From NCBI GenBank assembly GCA_016875165.1, contig VGSF01000001.1, forward strand, positions 62,001 to 126,000: a DNA stretch of 64,000 nt, read 5' to 3'. This stretch comes from Deltaproteobacteria bacterium. Its GTDB lineage: Bacteria; Desulfobacterota; SM23-61. Below the pieces are notes generated by a model. It ran no database searches, had not been told where the DNA came from, and was given only the letters and a program-made list of their open reading frames with translations. The translations under genes and the position numbers were made by a program. Positions within the stretch are counted from its first letter, which is position 1; every line of letters starts with the position of its first letter. Below, piece after piece: positions 16,734-24,431 of this stretch.

Positions 16734-17642
16734 TTATTCAGCCTTTCCCCTTACTTCCACCCCTACTGATTTCTCCAGGAGCTCGATAACGGCGGACATG
16801 TCTTTTTTCCCCAAACCTTCTGCTGTAGCCCTCGTATAATACTGATAGGCCAGCCCCGTCATGAATAGAGGAATTTTGTTGACCTTGGCGCTTTCCAGGG
16901 CCAGCCCCAGATCTTTCCTCAATAAATCAAGGGCAAACCCTGGCTGGGTGAAGTTGCCAGTAAAAATATAATTGGGAACCCGATGCTCCATGAGAAAGGA
17001 ATTCCCCGAGCTGGCCCGGATAACCTTATAGAGGATATCAGGGGCCACTCCTAATTTAGTGCCCAGCACCAAACCCTCGACAATACCTGTTAGGTTGATT
17101 CCCAACATCAACTGGTTGACCATCTTTACCGTCTCGCCCATTCCCACGTCTCCGACATGATAGATAGTCTTCCCCATAGCCTGAAGGATTTCCGTATGTT
17201 CATCCAGCAAAGTCTTGTCGCCTCCTACCATGATCGTCAGCGTTGCTTTTTCTGCCCCGATAGTCCCGCCCGAAACCGGTGCGTCCAGAAATTTAACCCC
17301 CTTTTTCTTTGCTTCCCCGGCCACAAATATCGAGGTATGAGGCGCAATAGAACTCATATCGATGAGCACAGTCCCAGCTTGGGCTCCTTCAAGCACTCCT
17401 CCCGGCCCTAATATGGCGGACTTCACTTCTTCGTCCGCAGGGAGCATGGTAATTATGACTTCAACCACCTTGGCTGCTTCAGCCGAACTTTTAGCTTCTT
17501 TTGCCCCCAGGGCAACAATTTCTTTCACCGGCTGAGAATTCAAGTCATGGACCGTCAGGTCATATCCGGCCTTTATTAAATTCCTGGCCATGTAATTACC
17601 CATGGCCCCCAGTCCAATGAATCCGATCTTTTTTTTAACCAT
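16734..17642 (-). CDS. NAD-dependent beta-hydroxyacid dehydrogenase (HIBADH/tartronate semialdehyde reductase family)
   Basis: 302 residues. N-terminal Rossmann motif IGFIGLGAMGNYMARNL, substrate-binding DAPVSGGTIGAEK (near residue 124), and the catalytic lysine in MGETVKMVNQL (near residue 172). The family interconverts beta-hydroxyacids and semialdehydes (3-hydroxyisobutyrate, tartronate semialdehyde, L-threonate). It sits between the GntR regulator and the TRAP transporter, so it probably acts on the imported acid or a product of it. A semialdehyde produced here could be an AOR substrate; that link is inference. Confidence 0.9.
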   Translation of the reverse strand: MVKKKIGFIGLGAMGNYMARNLIKAGYDLTVHDLNSQPVKEIVALGAKEAKSSAEAAKVVEVIITMLPADEEVKSAILGPGGVLEGAQAGTVLIDMSSIAPHTSIFVAGEAKKKGVKFLDAPVSGGTIGAEKATLTIMVGGDKTLLDEHTEILQAMGKTIYHVGDVGMGETVKMVNQLMLGINLTGIVEGLVLGTKLGVAPDILYKVIRASSGNSFLMEHRVPNYIFTGNFTQPGFALDLLRKDLGLALESAKVNKIPLFMTGLAYQYYTRATAEGLGKKDMSAVIELLEKSVGVEVRGKAE

Positions 17643-17683
17643 CCGCAGACCTCCAGTCCTTGCGATTTTTTTCTCTTATCTTT

Positions 17684-17823
17684 GATGGAGTCGTAAAAAG
17701 TCGTCACTCCGGTGAAAACCGGAGTCCAGCAGTTTGATAACTCCTTGAATCCCGCTCGGAGCGGGACTGGATTCCGGCTTTCGCCGGAATGACGGAGTAA
17801 GTGACTTTTACAAGGAGATCTTC
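17684..17823. repeat. MITE family R1, A-type core, degenerate ends
   Basis: Left end GATGGAGTCGTAAAAAGTC. The interior is the CTCCGG...AAACCGGAGTCCAG...GGATTCCGG...CCGGAATGAC type. The right end is decayed (GTGACTTTTACAAGGAGATC) and no clear target duplication remains. Confidence 0.7.
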
Positions 17824-17844
17824 ATTTACCCAATTGCTCTGTAA

Positions 17845-18570
17845 TCAGGTTGTTGTTTTTGATTGCTGGGCAGTCATCCCCAATGCCGAGATAACGTTAG
17901 AGGCCGCATTAATTAAGTGCCTCTTAATCAAGCCATTGGCCGACTCTTTATCCCGGGATTCCAAACAGTTGATCAATTGAATGTGTTCATCCCAGGCCTG
18001 GGACCAGGTAGTAGTATCCGCCCTCAAGCCCAGGTATCTCATCTGGCGCACGATATTTCTCAAATTATTGATAATATCCAATAAATAGGAATTTCCAGTT
18101 GCTCGATAGATGGTGTCATGAAATTGCGAGTTCAGTTTAAATAGCTCCCTGATTTTGACATCGCGCTCTAACTCATCCGATCCCAATAGTTCCTGGGCTT
18201 GGCGCATGAGCTGTTTCAAGGTGGCAATCTCCTCGGGCGTAATGCTATCGCAAGCCAGCTCAACGGCATAGGCTTCCAGGACGCTTCTGATGCCAAAAAC
18301 TTCTTTTATGGTTTGGCTATCGACGAGGGTGACCATAACACCGCCCTGGGGGAGTCTTACAACCAAACCGTCCTGCTCAAGGCGGCGGATAGCGTCTCGC
18401 ACAGGAGTACGGCTGGTCTTCAGGGTTTCAGCAACCTGAATTTGCATCAACCGCTCTCCGGGTTCGATGTCGCCGTAAAGAATTTTTTGCTTAAGATGCT
18501 CGTATATCTGGTCAGAGATCGAATTAGGTGGCTCTAAGAATTTGGCCTCGCCCTGCTTATTCCTGTTCAT
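17845..18570 (-). CDS. GntR-family transcriptional regulator, FCD subfamily
   Basis: 241 residues. N-terminal winged helix-turn-helix (residues about 18-85; QIYEHLKQKILYGDIEPGERL ... TSRTPVRDAIRRLEQDGLV) and a C-terminal FCD ligand domain with the metal-site residues in NSQFHDTIYRATGN, DEHIQLI and KRHL. FCD regulators sense organic acids such as glucarate, lactate or propionate derivatives. It is the first gene of the minus-strand AOR array, and its own promoter carries a 20-bp near-palindrome at the start site. It probably represses the array until the imported substrate is present. Confidence 0.92.
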   Translation of the reverse strand: MNRNKQGEAKFLEPPNSISDQIYEHLKQKILYGDIEPGERLMQIQVAETLKTSRTPVRDAIRRLEQDGLVVRLPQGGVMVTLVDSQTIKEVFGIRSVLEAYAVELACDSITPEEIATLKQLMRQAQELLGSDELERDVKIRELFKLNSQFHDTIYRATGNSYLLDIINNLRNIVRQMRYLGLRADTTTWSQAWDEHIQLINCLESRDKESANGLIKRHLINAASNVISALGMTAQQSKTTT

Positions 18571-18632
18571 TGGCGGCCCTTTAATGAGAGGTCTATTTTA
18601 CAGCTTCCCCAAAGAAATTATATTCGTGTGTG

Positions 18633-18652
18633 CGTGTATACATGTATCCACG
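18633..18652. promoter_or_regulatory. Candidate GntR operator
   Basis: CGTGTATACATGTATCCACG is a 20-bp palindrome with one mismatched pair, centred on the perfect ATACATGTAT. It lies 5-24 nt downstream of the -10 box of the gntR promoter, a standard repressor position. Confidence 0.6.
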
Positions 18653-18656
18653 GATT

Positions 18657-18685
18657 CTTATAAACAAACAGCGCAGAGTTGTCAA
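18657..18685 (-). promoter_or_regulatory. Consensus sigma-70 promoter of the gntR-AOR array
   Basis: Minus-strand TTGACA (18685-18680) and TATAAG (18662-18657) with a 17-nt spacer, about 85 nt before the gntR ATG. Confidence 0.75.
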
Positions 18686-18743
18686 GCTTTTTTTTAAATT
18701 TTTTTTTTTTAAAAACTTTTCCTCCATTTCCCTTCTGTCAGTT

Positions 18744-18934
18744 GAGCCTATTGCAAAAGTATTTTTTTTTTTTTTGACAAGCTTGTCCTGAGCGAACCGT
18801 TCACCCTTCGAGAACCTCAGGGCGAACGGTGAGTCGAAGGGCTCACCACGAACGGAAAAACTGAATAATTTCAACCTAAGCCCGTTCACCCTGAGCCTGT
18901 CGAAGGGTAAATTACGGACTTTTGCAAGAAGCTC
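18744..18934. repeat. MITE family R2, full-length copy
   Basis: 191-bp element with ends GAGCCTATTGCAAAAGT and ACTTTTGCAAGAAGCTC. The interior carries repeated TTCGACAGGCTCAGGGTGAACGG-like palindromes. The flanks are AGTT and AGGT, compatible with a mutated 4-bp duplication. It separates the gntR promoter from the plus-strand genes. The rest of the 535-bp gap holds only AT-rich DNA. Confidence 0.8.
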
Positions 18935-19030
18935 AGGTTTTAAGAATTATTGAAAAGGCAACCTTTTTTTTAAAATTGGGGAAGGCAATTAAAATTGCCT
19001 TAAAGAATTTTGTTGATTTTTACAATAGGC

Positions 19031-19036
19031 TATAAT
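19031..19036 (+). promoter_or_regulatory. Possible -10 element for the amidohydrolase operon
   Basis: TATAAT at 19031-19036, 70 nt before the amidohydrolase ATG. The best upstream partners are poor or mis-spaced, so only the -10 is proposed. Confidence 0.3.
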
Positions 19037-19105
19037 AGATAAGAGCTTTGAATAAGCGCAAGTCGACGAATTTTTTCTCAAGTAAATTTCGGAGATGATT
19101 TAAGG

Positions 19106-20275
19106 ATGGAACGATTTGTTTTAAAGGGAAAGCTTTTGCTCGACGGCACAGGACGGCCCCCCATTGAAAATGGTGTGGTTCTAATCGAAGGAAACCGCAT
19201 TGTCGCTGCCGGCGAAGAGAAAAACGTAATTCCCCCCGCAAACGTTAAAGTGATAGATTGCGGCGCCCAGGTCCTAATTCCGGGGTTGATTGATTGTCAC
19301 AATCACCTGGCCATGGATCCCACATTGGAGAACTGGCCAGCCCGATTGAATGACAGCGACGCGGAACAGGCCCTCCGGGCTACAGTCCACATGGGCATTG
19401 ATCTCAAGGCCGGAGTAACAACAGCCCGATGTCTGGGGGATAAAAATTTTCTCGATGTAGCCTGCAAGAGGGCTGTCGCGTCCGGGCAACTGGTTGGGCC
19501 GCGCCTTATTGTGGCCACCCGGGGGATCCGCGCTACCCACGGGCATGGCTTCGTTGGTTATCCCTTTGACGGACCTGATCAAATCCGTCGGGCTGTGCGG
19601 GAAAATTTGAAGGCCGGAGCTGATTTTATCAAGCTTTTTATTACCGGGACTGTCCGCCAGGGAAGGGAGATTCAATCGTACCTTTCGCGGGAAGAAATTT
19701 CAGTGGCGGTCCAGGAAGCCCACAGGGCTAATGTCTGCGTAACTGCCCATTGTATCGGAGGAATAGGTTTGGAAGAGTGTCTGGCAGCCGGGGTTGAGGC
19801 GATTGAACACGGCTATTTCCTTTCCGACCGGGAGATCGATCTCCTGTTAAAAGCGGGACGATGGCTTGTCCTCACGCCCAGCCCTTACTTTTCGGAAGAA
19901 AGAGTCCGAACCTTGCCGTTGGAAATCGCCGATGCCTTCCGCCGGGGGCGCGAGGAAGTAGCCGAACGAATGTCGGCTATCATTAAGGGAGGGATTAAAT
20001 TCGCAGTTGGAACAGATGGCCGGCATGGCGGTCTGGCCCAGGAAATTGAATACCTGGTAAGACTGGGAGCTTCTGAGAAGGAGGCCCTCAGGGCAGCTAC
20101 TCACCATGCAGCCGTAGTCTGCGGCCTTGAAGGAATCATCGGAACTATCGAACCAGGCAAAATGGCTGATATTGTCGGCTTGATGGGCAATCCCCTGGAT
20201 GATATCCGGAACTTAAAAAAAGTTGGGACGGTCATATCCCGGGGCAAACTTCTCTATTCCGGGGTAAATGAATAG
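19106..20275 (+). CDS. Metal-dependent amidohydrolase (imidazolonepropionase/prolidase-like)
   Basis: 389 residues of the amidohydrolase superfamily. Metal-site motifs in order: DCHNH (residues about 55-59), a lysine in ADFIKLF (near 173), TAHC (near 213), EHGYF (near 234) and GTDGRHGG (near 296). The C-terminal PGKMADIVGL is the usual closing strand of the beta-sandwich. Members hydrolyse amide or ester bonds of cyclic or peptide-like substrates. GGAG lies 10 nt before the ATG. It precedes AOR copy 2 by 87 nt and is probably co-transcribed, suggesting a catabolic step before or after the AOR reaction. Confidence 0.9.
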   Translation: MERFVLKGKLLLDGTGRPPIENGVVLIEGNRIVAAGEEKNVIPPANVKVIDCGAQVLIPGLIDCHNHLAMDPTLENWPARLNDSDAEQALRATVHMGIDLKAGVTTARCLGDKNFLDVACKRAVASGQLVGPRLIVATRGIRATHGHGFVGYPFDGPDQIRRAVRENLKAGADFIKLFITGTVRQGREIQSYLSREEISVAVQEAHRANVCVTAHCIGGIGLEECLAAGVEAIEHGYFLSDREIDLLLKAGRWLVLTPSPYFSEERVRTLPLEIADAFRRGREEVAERMSAIIKGGIKFAVGTDGRHGGLAQEIEYLVRLGASEKEALRAATHHAAVVCGLEGIIGTIEPGKMADIVGLMGNPLDDIRNLKKVGTVISRGKLLYSGVNE

Positions 20276-20362
20276 CAGGTCAATCTCCCTTTTCTTAGCG
20301 CTATCTTTTGCTTGGGAGAGAAGGAGATGGGAAGGTAATCTTAGTAAGGAGGGCCGCGAATC

Positions 20363-22210
20363 ATGGTACAGCTTAATGGTTATATGGGCAAGATTCTCCG
20401 CGTTGATCTGAGCAGGATGGAGATCAAAGAGGAAGAACTGAGTATCGGAAAAGTAGAAAAATACGTCGGCGGGACAGGAATGGGAGCGAGGTATCTTTTT
20501 GATGAAGTTCCTCCGGGGGTAGAATGGGATGACCCGGGGAATCGGCTTATCTTCTTCTCCGGTCCGCTCGGAGCAACCAGGATCTCCGGTACCGGAACTT
20601 TTTCCGTGGTTACAAAAGGCCCGATGACCAATCTGGCCGGAAGTTCCCAGGCCAATGGCCTTTTTGGGGCCTACCTCAAACTCGCCGGAATCGATGGTTT
20701 CCTGGTGCAGGGGACGGCTTCCCATTTAGTCTATCTTTTTATCCATGACGGGAAAGCTGAACTCCGCGATGCGAGGCATCTTAAAGGCAAAGGAACTTTT
20801 GAGACCGAGGATATTTTACGAAAAGAGCTGGGCCTGGGCCATCGGGGAAGCGTCCAGTGTATCGGACCGGCCGGGGAGAATCTGGTCCGTTTTGCCATGA
20901 TCTCCGGCGACGGGGGCCATGTAGTCGCGCATAACGGCATGGGGGCGGTCATGGGATCGAAGCGCCTCAAGGCCATCGTTGTGGCCAGGGGCAAAGCAGA
21001 GATTCCGGTAAAAGATAAAGTAGCCGTGGAGAAATTGACCCGGGAATTACACGAAGATGCCAGGACCAAGGGATCCAAACGGATCTATGAGTTTGGAACC
21101 GGCGGGGGATTTTCCGCAGCCGCTCTGGGGGGATGGTTGCCGGTGAAAAATTATTCGACCAGCCTTTTCCCGGAGCACGAAAAATTTGACGGCCAATACC
21201 TGCGCACCCACTTTAAAATGAAGCACAACCCCTGCTGGGCCTGCCAGCTTCGTCATTGTAAGCTCTGCAAGGTCACGGAGGGGCCCTATGCCGGCTTAGA
21301 AGGGGAGGAGCCGGAATACGAAGGGCTGGCAACATGGGGGCCGGTAATCGGGAATACGGACCCGGGGGCCACTGTCATGCTCAACCAGTTCAATGACCAG
21401 ATGGGCATGGACCTAAACGAGGCCGGTTGGACCATAGGTTGGGCGATGGAATGCTACGAGAAAGGGGCGTTGACCAAAAAAGATCTGGATGGCCTGGAGA
21501 TGACCTGGGGAAACGCAGAGGCGGTCAAAGAGATGTTGCAGCGGATCGCCAACAGGCAGGGCATCGGCGACCTTCTGGCCGAAGGGGTGAAGAGGGCTTC
21601 GGAAAAAATCGGGGGAGAAGCGGTTAACTGGGCCATCTACACCCATACCGGCGCAGCGCCCCGCAGCCATGACCACCGCGGGCGCTGGTGCGAGATGCTG
21701 GATACATGCGTCTCCAACACCAGTACCATCGAGGCCACCCGGGGAGGAGTTTTCCCGGAACGGCTCGGGTATCCTCCTGTGTTCGACAAGTTTTCTCCCT
21801 GGGAGGTTGCCGTAATCAACGCCAAGGAAAACGGCTGGCTGCAGTTTGTGGACTGCCTGGGAATTTGTTCCTTTTGCTGCCCAAACCGGGGGCTGACCGT
21901 CCAAGCCACAAATGCAGTGACAGGGTGGGATCTGGATTTGCAAAGCGCTACCCACATCGGGCGGAGGATCGTCAACCTCCTGCGGGTCTTCAATATTCGT
22001 CATGGGCTCAACCCTGCCCTGGAAAGACCATCAGCCCGATATAGCTCAACGCCGGTGGATGGACCGGTAAAAGGCCGACCCATCGGGCCGTTCTTTGATT
22101 TCATGGTACGAACCTACCGGGAATTGATGGGCTGGGACCCGAAGACCGGCAGACCTCTCCCGCAGACTCTTAAGTCCTTGGAATTGGAAGAACTTATTGA
22201 GAGAATCTGA
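20363..22210 (+). CDS. aor: Aldehyde ferredoxin oxidoreductase family protein (AOR), copy 2
   Basis: 615 residues with a strong TAAGGAGG ribosome site. It shares the AOR architecture of copy 1: GKILRVDLS, YVGGTGMGARYLFDE, GPMTNLAGSSQANG, EEPEYEGLATWGP and PRSHDHRG. The cluster motif reads CWACQLRHC (C291, C294, H298, C299), so histidine again occupies the third ligand place although a cysteine follows. The fourth-ligand region is CLGICSFCC. It has no MoaD or ferredoxin gene next to it and may use those of the minus-strand array. Probably in an operon with the amidohydrolase. Confidence 0.93.
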   Translation: MVQLNGYMGKILRVDLSRMEIKEEELSIGKVEKYVGGTGMGARYLFDEVPPGVEWDDPGNRLIFFSGPLGATRISGTGTFSVVTKGPMTNLAGSSQANGLFGAYLKLAGIDGFLVQGTASHLVYLFIHDGKAELRDARHLKGKGTFETEDILRKELGLGHRGSVQCIGPAGENLVRFAMISGDGGHVVAHNGMGAVMGSKRLKAIVVARGKAEIPVKDKVAVEKLTRELHEDARTKGSKRIYEFGTGGGFSAAALGGWLPVKNYSTSLFPEHEKFDGQYLRTHFKMKHNPCWACQLRHCKLCKVTEGPYAGLEGEEPEYEGLATWGPVIGNTDPGATVMLNQFNDQMGMDLNEAGWTIGWAMECYEKGALTKKDLDGLEMTWGNAEAVKEMLQRIANRQGIGDLLAEGVKRASEKIGGEAVNWAIYTHTGAAPRSHDHRGRWCEMLDTCVSNTSTIEATRGGVFPERLGYPPVFDKFSPWEVAVINAKENGWLQFVDCLGICSFCCPNRGLTVQATNAVTGWDLDLQSATHIGRRIVNLLRVFNIRHGLNPALERPSARYSSTPVDGPVKGRPIGPFFDFMVRTYRELMGWDPKTGRPLPQTLKSLELEELIERI

Positions 22211-22365
22211 GTTGGGAAAGATTAAATTAGCCACCGAAGGCACAGAGATCACAGAGTTCTTAAAACCAAAAAAATAAAGGACAAGTGTCAAGAGCCTAAA
22301 GCAATCCACCTGGGGCGGAGAGCTTTGTACTTGGCCATCCCAAATTTGATTTTTAAGGGTGATTG

Positions 22366-23052
22366 ATGAAAATTGAATGTATTGAAGCGCGAGATTTACC
22401 TGACGCCTGGTTCCAGTGCGTGTACCGTATCCTCGATTCCGGCCATGTTTACGAGATTGACAAAGGGAGCTTTGAGGGTCAGAAGAGGCGGGAGTTTGAC
22501 TTTGTTGTGGTGAAGATCAATTTTCCCGGAACCCGCCCGCTGATTCCGGATATCCCTCCTGGTCTGGGGATTCCCGCTCCCACGACCATGGAATACGTCG
22601 ACCAATATATGCGCTACTGGATAACCGATGAACGGGAAAAGAGCGAGACCTACACCTACGGCGAACGGTTGACCAACCCCAAGATCAATGAAGTTCCTTT
22701 AGGCGTAAACCCCGTAGAGGAAGTGATCAAAATGTATAAGGCTGCGGGCCCGGGCACAAACCAGGCCACCATGGAGGTGGGCATGCCTCAGGACATTCTA
22801 AATTCCGACCCTCCCTGCTTGCGTCTGATCGACACCCGGGTGCGTTATGGAAAGCTCCATTTCGTATTATATTTTCGCTCCTGGGACCTCTGGGCCGGCT
22901 TCCCGGCCAATCTGGCGGGAATCCAACTCCTGAAAGAATACATGGGCCGGCAGATCGGCGTGGAGGATGGAGAAATCATTGCCCTCTCCAAGGGGCTGCA
23001 CTTGTATGAATACACCTGGGACTTAGCTAAATTGCGCACCTATCGGTCCTGA
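22366..23052 (+). CDS. Archaeal-type thymidylate synthase homologue
   Basis: 228 residues from the ATG at 22366 (AAGGGTG upstream; a TTG one codon earlier is less likely). The C-terminal half has the thymidylate synthase active site: nucleophile Cys in DPPC (C151), the phosphate-binding RSWD (R171, S172, D174), an Asn in FPANLAG (N182) that specifies uracil in ThyA, and HLYEY (H212, Y214). The overall length matches the short archaeal family rather than the 264-residue bacterial ThyA. The likely reaction is methylation of dUMP to dTMP, but pairing with AOR and amidohydrolase genes leaves a specialised pyrimidine-like role open. Confidence 0.78.
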   Translation: MKIECIEARDLPDAWFQCVYRILDSGHVYEIDKGSFEGQKRREFDFVVVKINFPGTRPLIPDIPPGLGIPAPTTMEYVDQYMRYWITDEREKSETYTYGERLTNPKINEVPLGVNPVEEVIKMYKAAGPGTNQATMEVGMPQDILNSDPPCLRLIDTRVRYGKLHFVLYFRSWDLWAGFPANLAGIQLLKEYMGRQIGVEDGEIIALSKGLHLYEYTWDLAKLRTYRS

Positions 23053-23087
23053 GGGAAAAGCTTTCACCGCAGAGACCGCTGAGATTC

Positions 23088-23541
23088 GAAATTATGTAAC
23101 ACTTTAGCTCTTTGAAAAAAGGTGTGTTGTAAAGGCTATGCTTTTTCCGCGACCTTGCGCGGAAAAAGTGGCCCGCCTCAAGCGGGCAGCCAAAATGCTT
23201 CAAATCCCCCCTAACCCCCCTTTTTTAAAGGGGGGATGGGGGGATTTTCTGGTGCCAAGAAGTTTCCTTCTTACAAACATGTTTGTATTAATGAGGCGCT
23301 AAGCGCCTAAGGGATTCCCAGGGGCCGGGGGCCAGAGCGGAACGCTTGGAATCATTAGGCGCTTATTTCTCCGCATATGGGGCGGGAAAGAACCCCCGCC
23401 TCCTCCGGAGGAAAAGATCTTCTGTCTTCGTGGCCAAGCGGAACCCCAACCGATGCTTCCGGCGCGTTCCGCTCTAACCCCCGGCCCTCAACAAAGGCTT
23501 TAATACCATTTTTTTAAATCGCTAAACTGTTACGAAATTAT
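23088..23541. mobile_element. IS66-like MITE (family R3) with 8-bp target duplication and a nested repeat
   Basis: The element 23096-23533 has ends GTAACACTTTAGC and GCTAAACTGTTAC (12 of 13 matched) and is flanked by GAAATTAT on both sides (23088-23095 and 23534-23541). Ends starting GTAA and 8-bp duplications are typical of the IS66 family. It codes for no transposase. A second repeat (R4, 23136-23310) is inserted inside it; without R4 its length (about 263 bp) matches the related copy at 53584-53860. Confidence 0.8.
23136..23310. repeat. Hairpin-bearing repeat R4, copy 1, nested in the IS66-like MITE
   Basis: Begins with a perfect 11-bp hairpin (CTTTTTCCGCG-ACCTTG-CGCGGAAAAAG, 23141-23168), continues with a CCCCCC/GGGGGG stem, and ends GAGGCGCTAAGCGC. 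The same 170-bp unit recurs at 28334-28504. Confidence 0.8.
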
Positions 23542-23573
23542 AATCATTAGCCTTTTTGGGTTTAATACAACGG

Positions 23574-23708
23574 CATTAAATGTCTTTACATCTTCACGTC
23601 GTCTTTGCGAGCCCAAAGGGCATGGCAATCCCTCTTTTCTTGGGATTGTTTTGCCGTCCCGCATGGCAGGACTCCTCGCAATGACAATTTATTTAATGCG
23701 GTTGTATT
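23574..23708. repeat. Repeat with B-type core but different terminal repeats
   Basis: Ends AATACAACGGCATTAAAT and ATTTAATGCGGTTGTATT (17 of 18 matched) enclose the same TTGCGAG...GGCAATCCC...CTCCTCGCAATGAC core found in R1 B-type elements. No target duplication is visible. Confidence 0.65.
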
Positions 23709-23787
23709 AGTTCATTATTTGTTCTCAGAATAATTTTTCTCTGCGACCTTAGCGCCCTCTGCGGTTAAAAATTGCAAATTCTTAGAA

Positions 23788-24393
23788 ATGGAAAGAAAGA
23801 TTAAGGAAATCCTGGCTTCCCGGACTAAAAATTGCCTTAAGGTTCAGGGCCTGAAGCGCGCGGCAGTTCTTGTTCCGCTTTTTAAGAAAGGCGATGAGTA
23901 TCATATTCTTTTCACCAAGCGGACGGACATAGTAGAACACCACAAAGGTCAGATTTCTTTTCCCGGGGGACGGCAGGACCAAAAAGACAAAGACCTCCTA
24001 AATACTGCCCTGCGCGAGGCCCAGGAAGAAATGGGGATCAAAAAAGAGGATGTGCGTCTCCTGGGAGAGTTAGACGATTCCTTAACGGCCACAACGGACT
24101 TCTGTATCTCTCCTTTCGTCGCCTTCATTCCTTATCCCTACCCATTCCAGATAAATCCTCACGAGATCGAAGAAGTAATCGAAGCGCCCCTTTTAGCATT
24201 TCTGGATGGTGATAAATTCCGCCAGGAGGTCATAGTGAGAAACGGAGATCCCTTCCCGGTCTATTTTTACCAATACCAGGGCCACACTATCTGGGGCGCC
24301 ACAGCCAGGATCTTAAAACAGTTGTTGGATTTGCTGCCGGAGGAAGGGGAAAAGCAGAATACAGAAGACAGGAGTCAGAATTCAGGAGAATAA
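23788..24393 (+). CDS. Nudix hydrolase, CoA pyrophosphatase-like
   Basis: 201 residues. The Nudix box lies near residues 57-80: SFPGGRQDQKD then LNTALREAQEEMGI, with Asp instead of Glu after GGRxD, as in coenzyme A pyrophosphatases (NudL/YeaB type). Those enzymes hydrolyse CoA and its derivatives to 3',5'-ADP and phosphopantetheine. No clear Shine-Dalgarno. The last dozen residues (QNTEDRSQNSGE) are encoded by a dispersed CAGAATTC-type repeat that also makes the terminator, so the native C-terminus was probably different. Convergent with korC. Confidence 0.88.
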   Translation: MERKIKEILASRTKNCLKVQGLKRAAVLVPLFKKGDEYHILFTKRTDIVEHHKGQISFPGGRQDQKDKDLLNTALREAQEEMGIKKEDVRLLGELDDSLTATTDFCISPFVAFIPYPYPFQINPHEIEEVIEAPLLAFLDGDKFRQEVIVRNGDPFPVYFYQYQGHTIWGATARILKQLLDLLPEEGEKQNTEDRSQNSGE

Positions 24394-24431
24394 CATAAAA
24401 AGTATTATTCTGAATTCTGTCTCCTGTTTTT
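24368..24431 (+). terminator. Rho-independent terminator formed by a CAGAATTC repeat
   Basis: The arms ACAGGAG(T)CAGAATTCAG and CTGAATTCTG(T)CTCCTGT pair over about 22 bp with one mismatch and a small bulge, followed by TTTTT. It overlaps the Nudix stop codon and abuts the korC stop codon. Confidence 0.7.

Noticed and set aside
18593-18889. 98-codon minus-strand open frame upstream of gntR
   Set aside because: Consists of R2 repeat sequence and the gntR promoter region.
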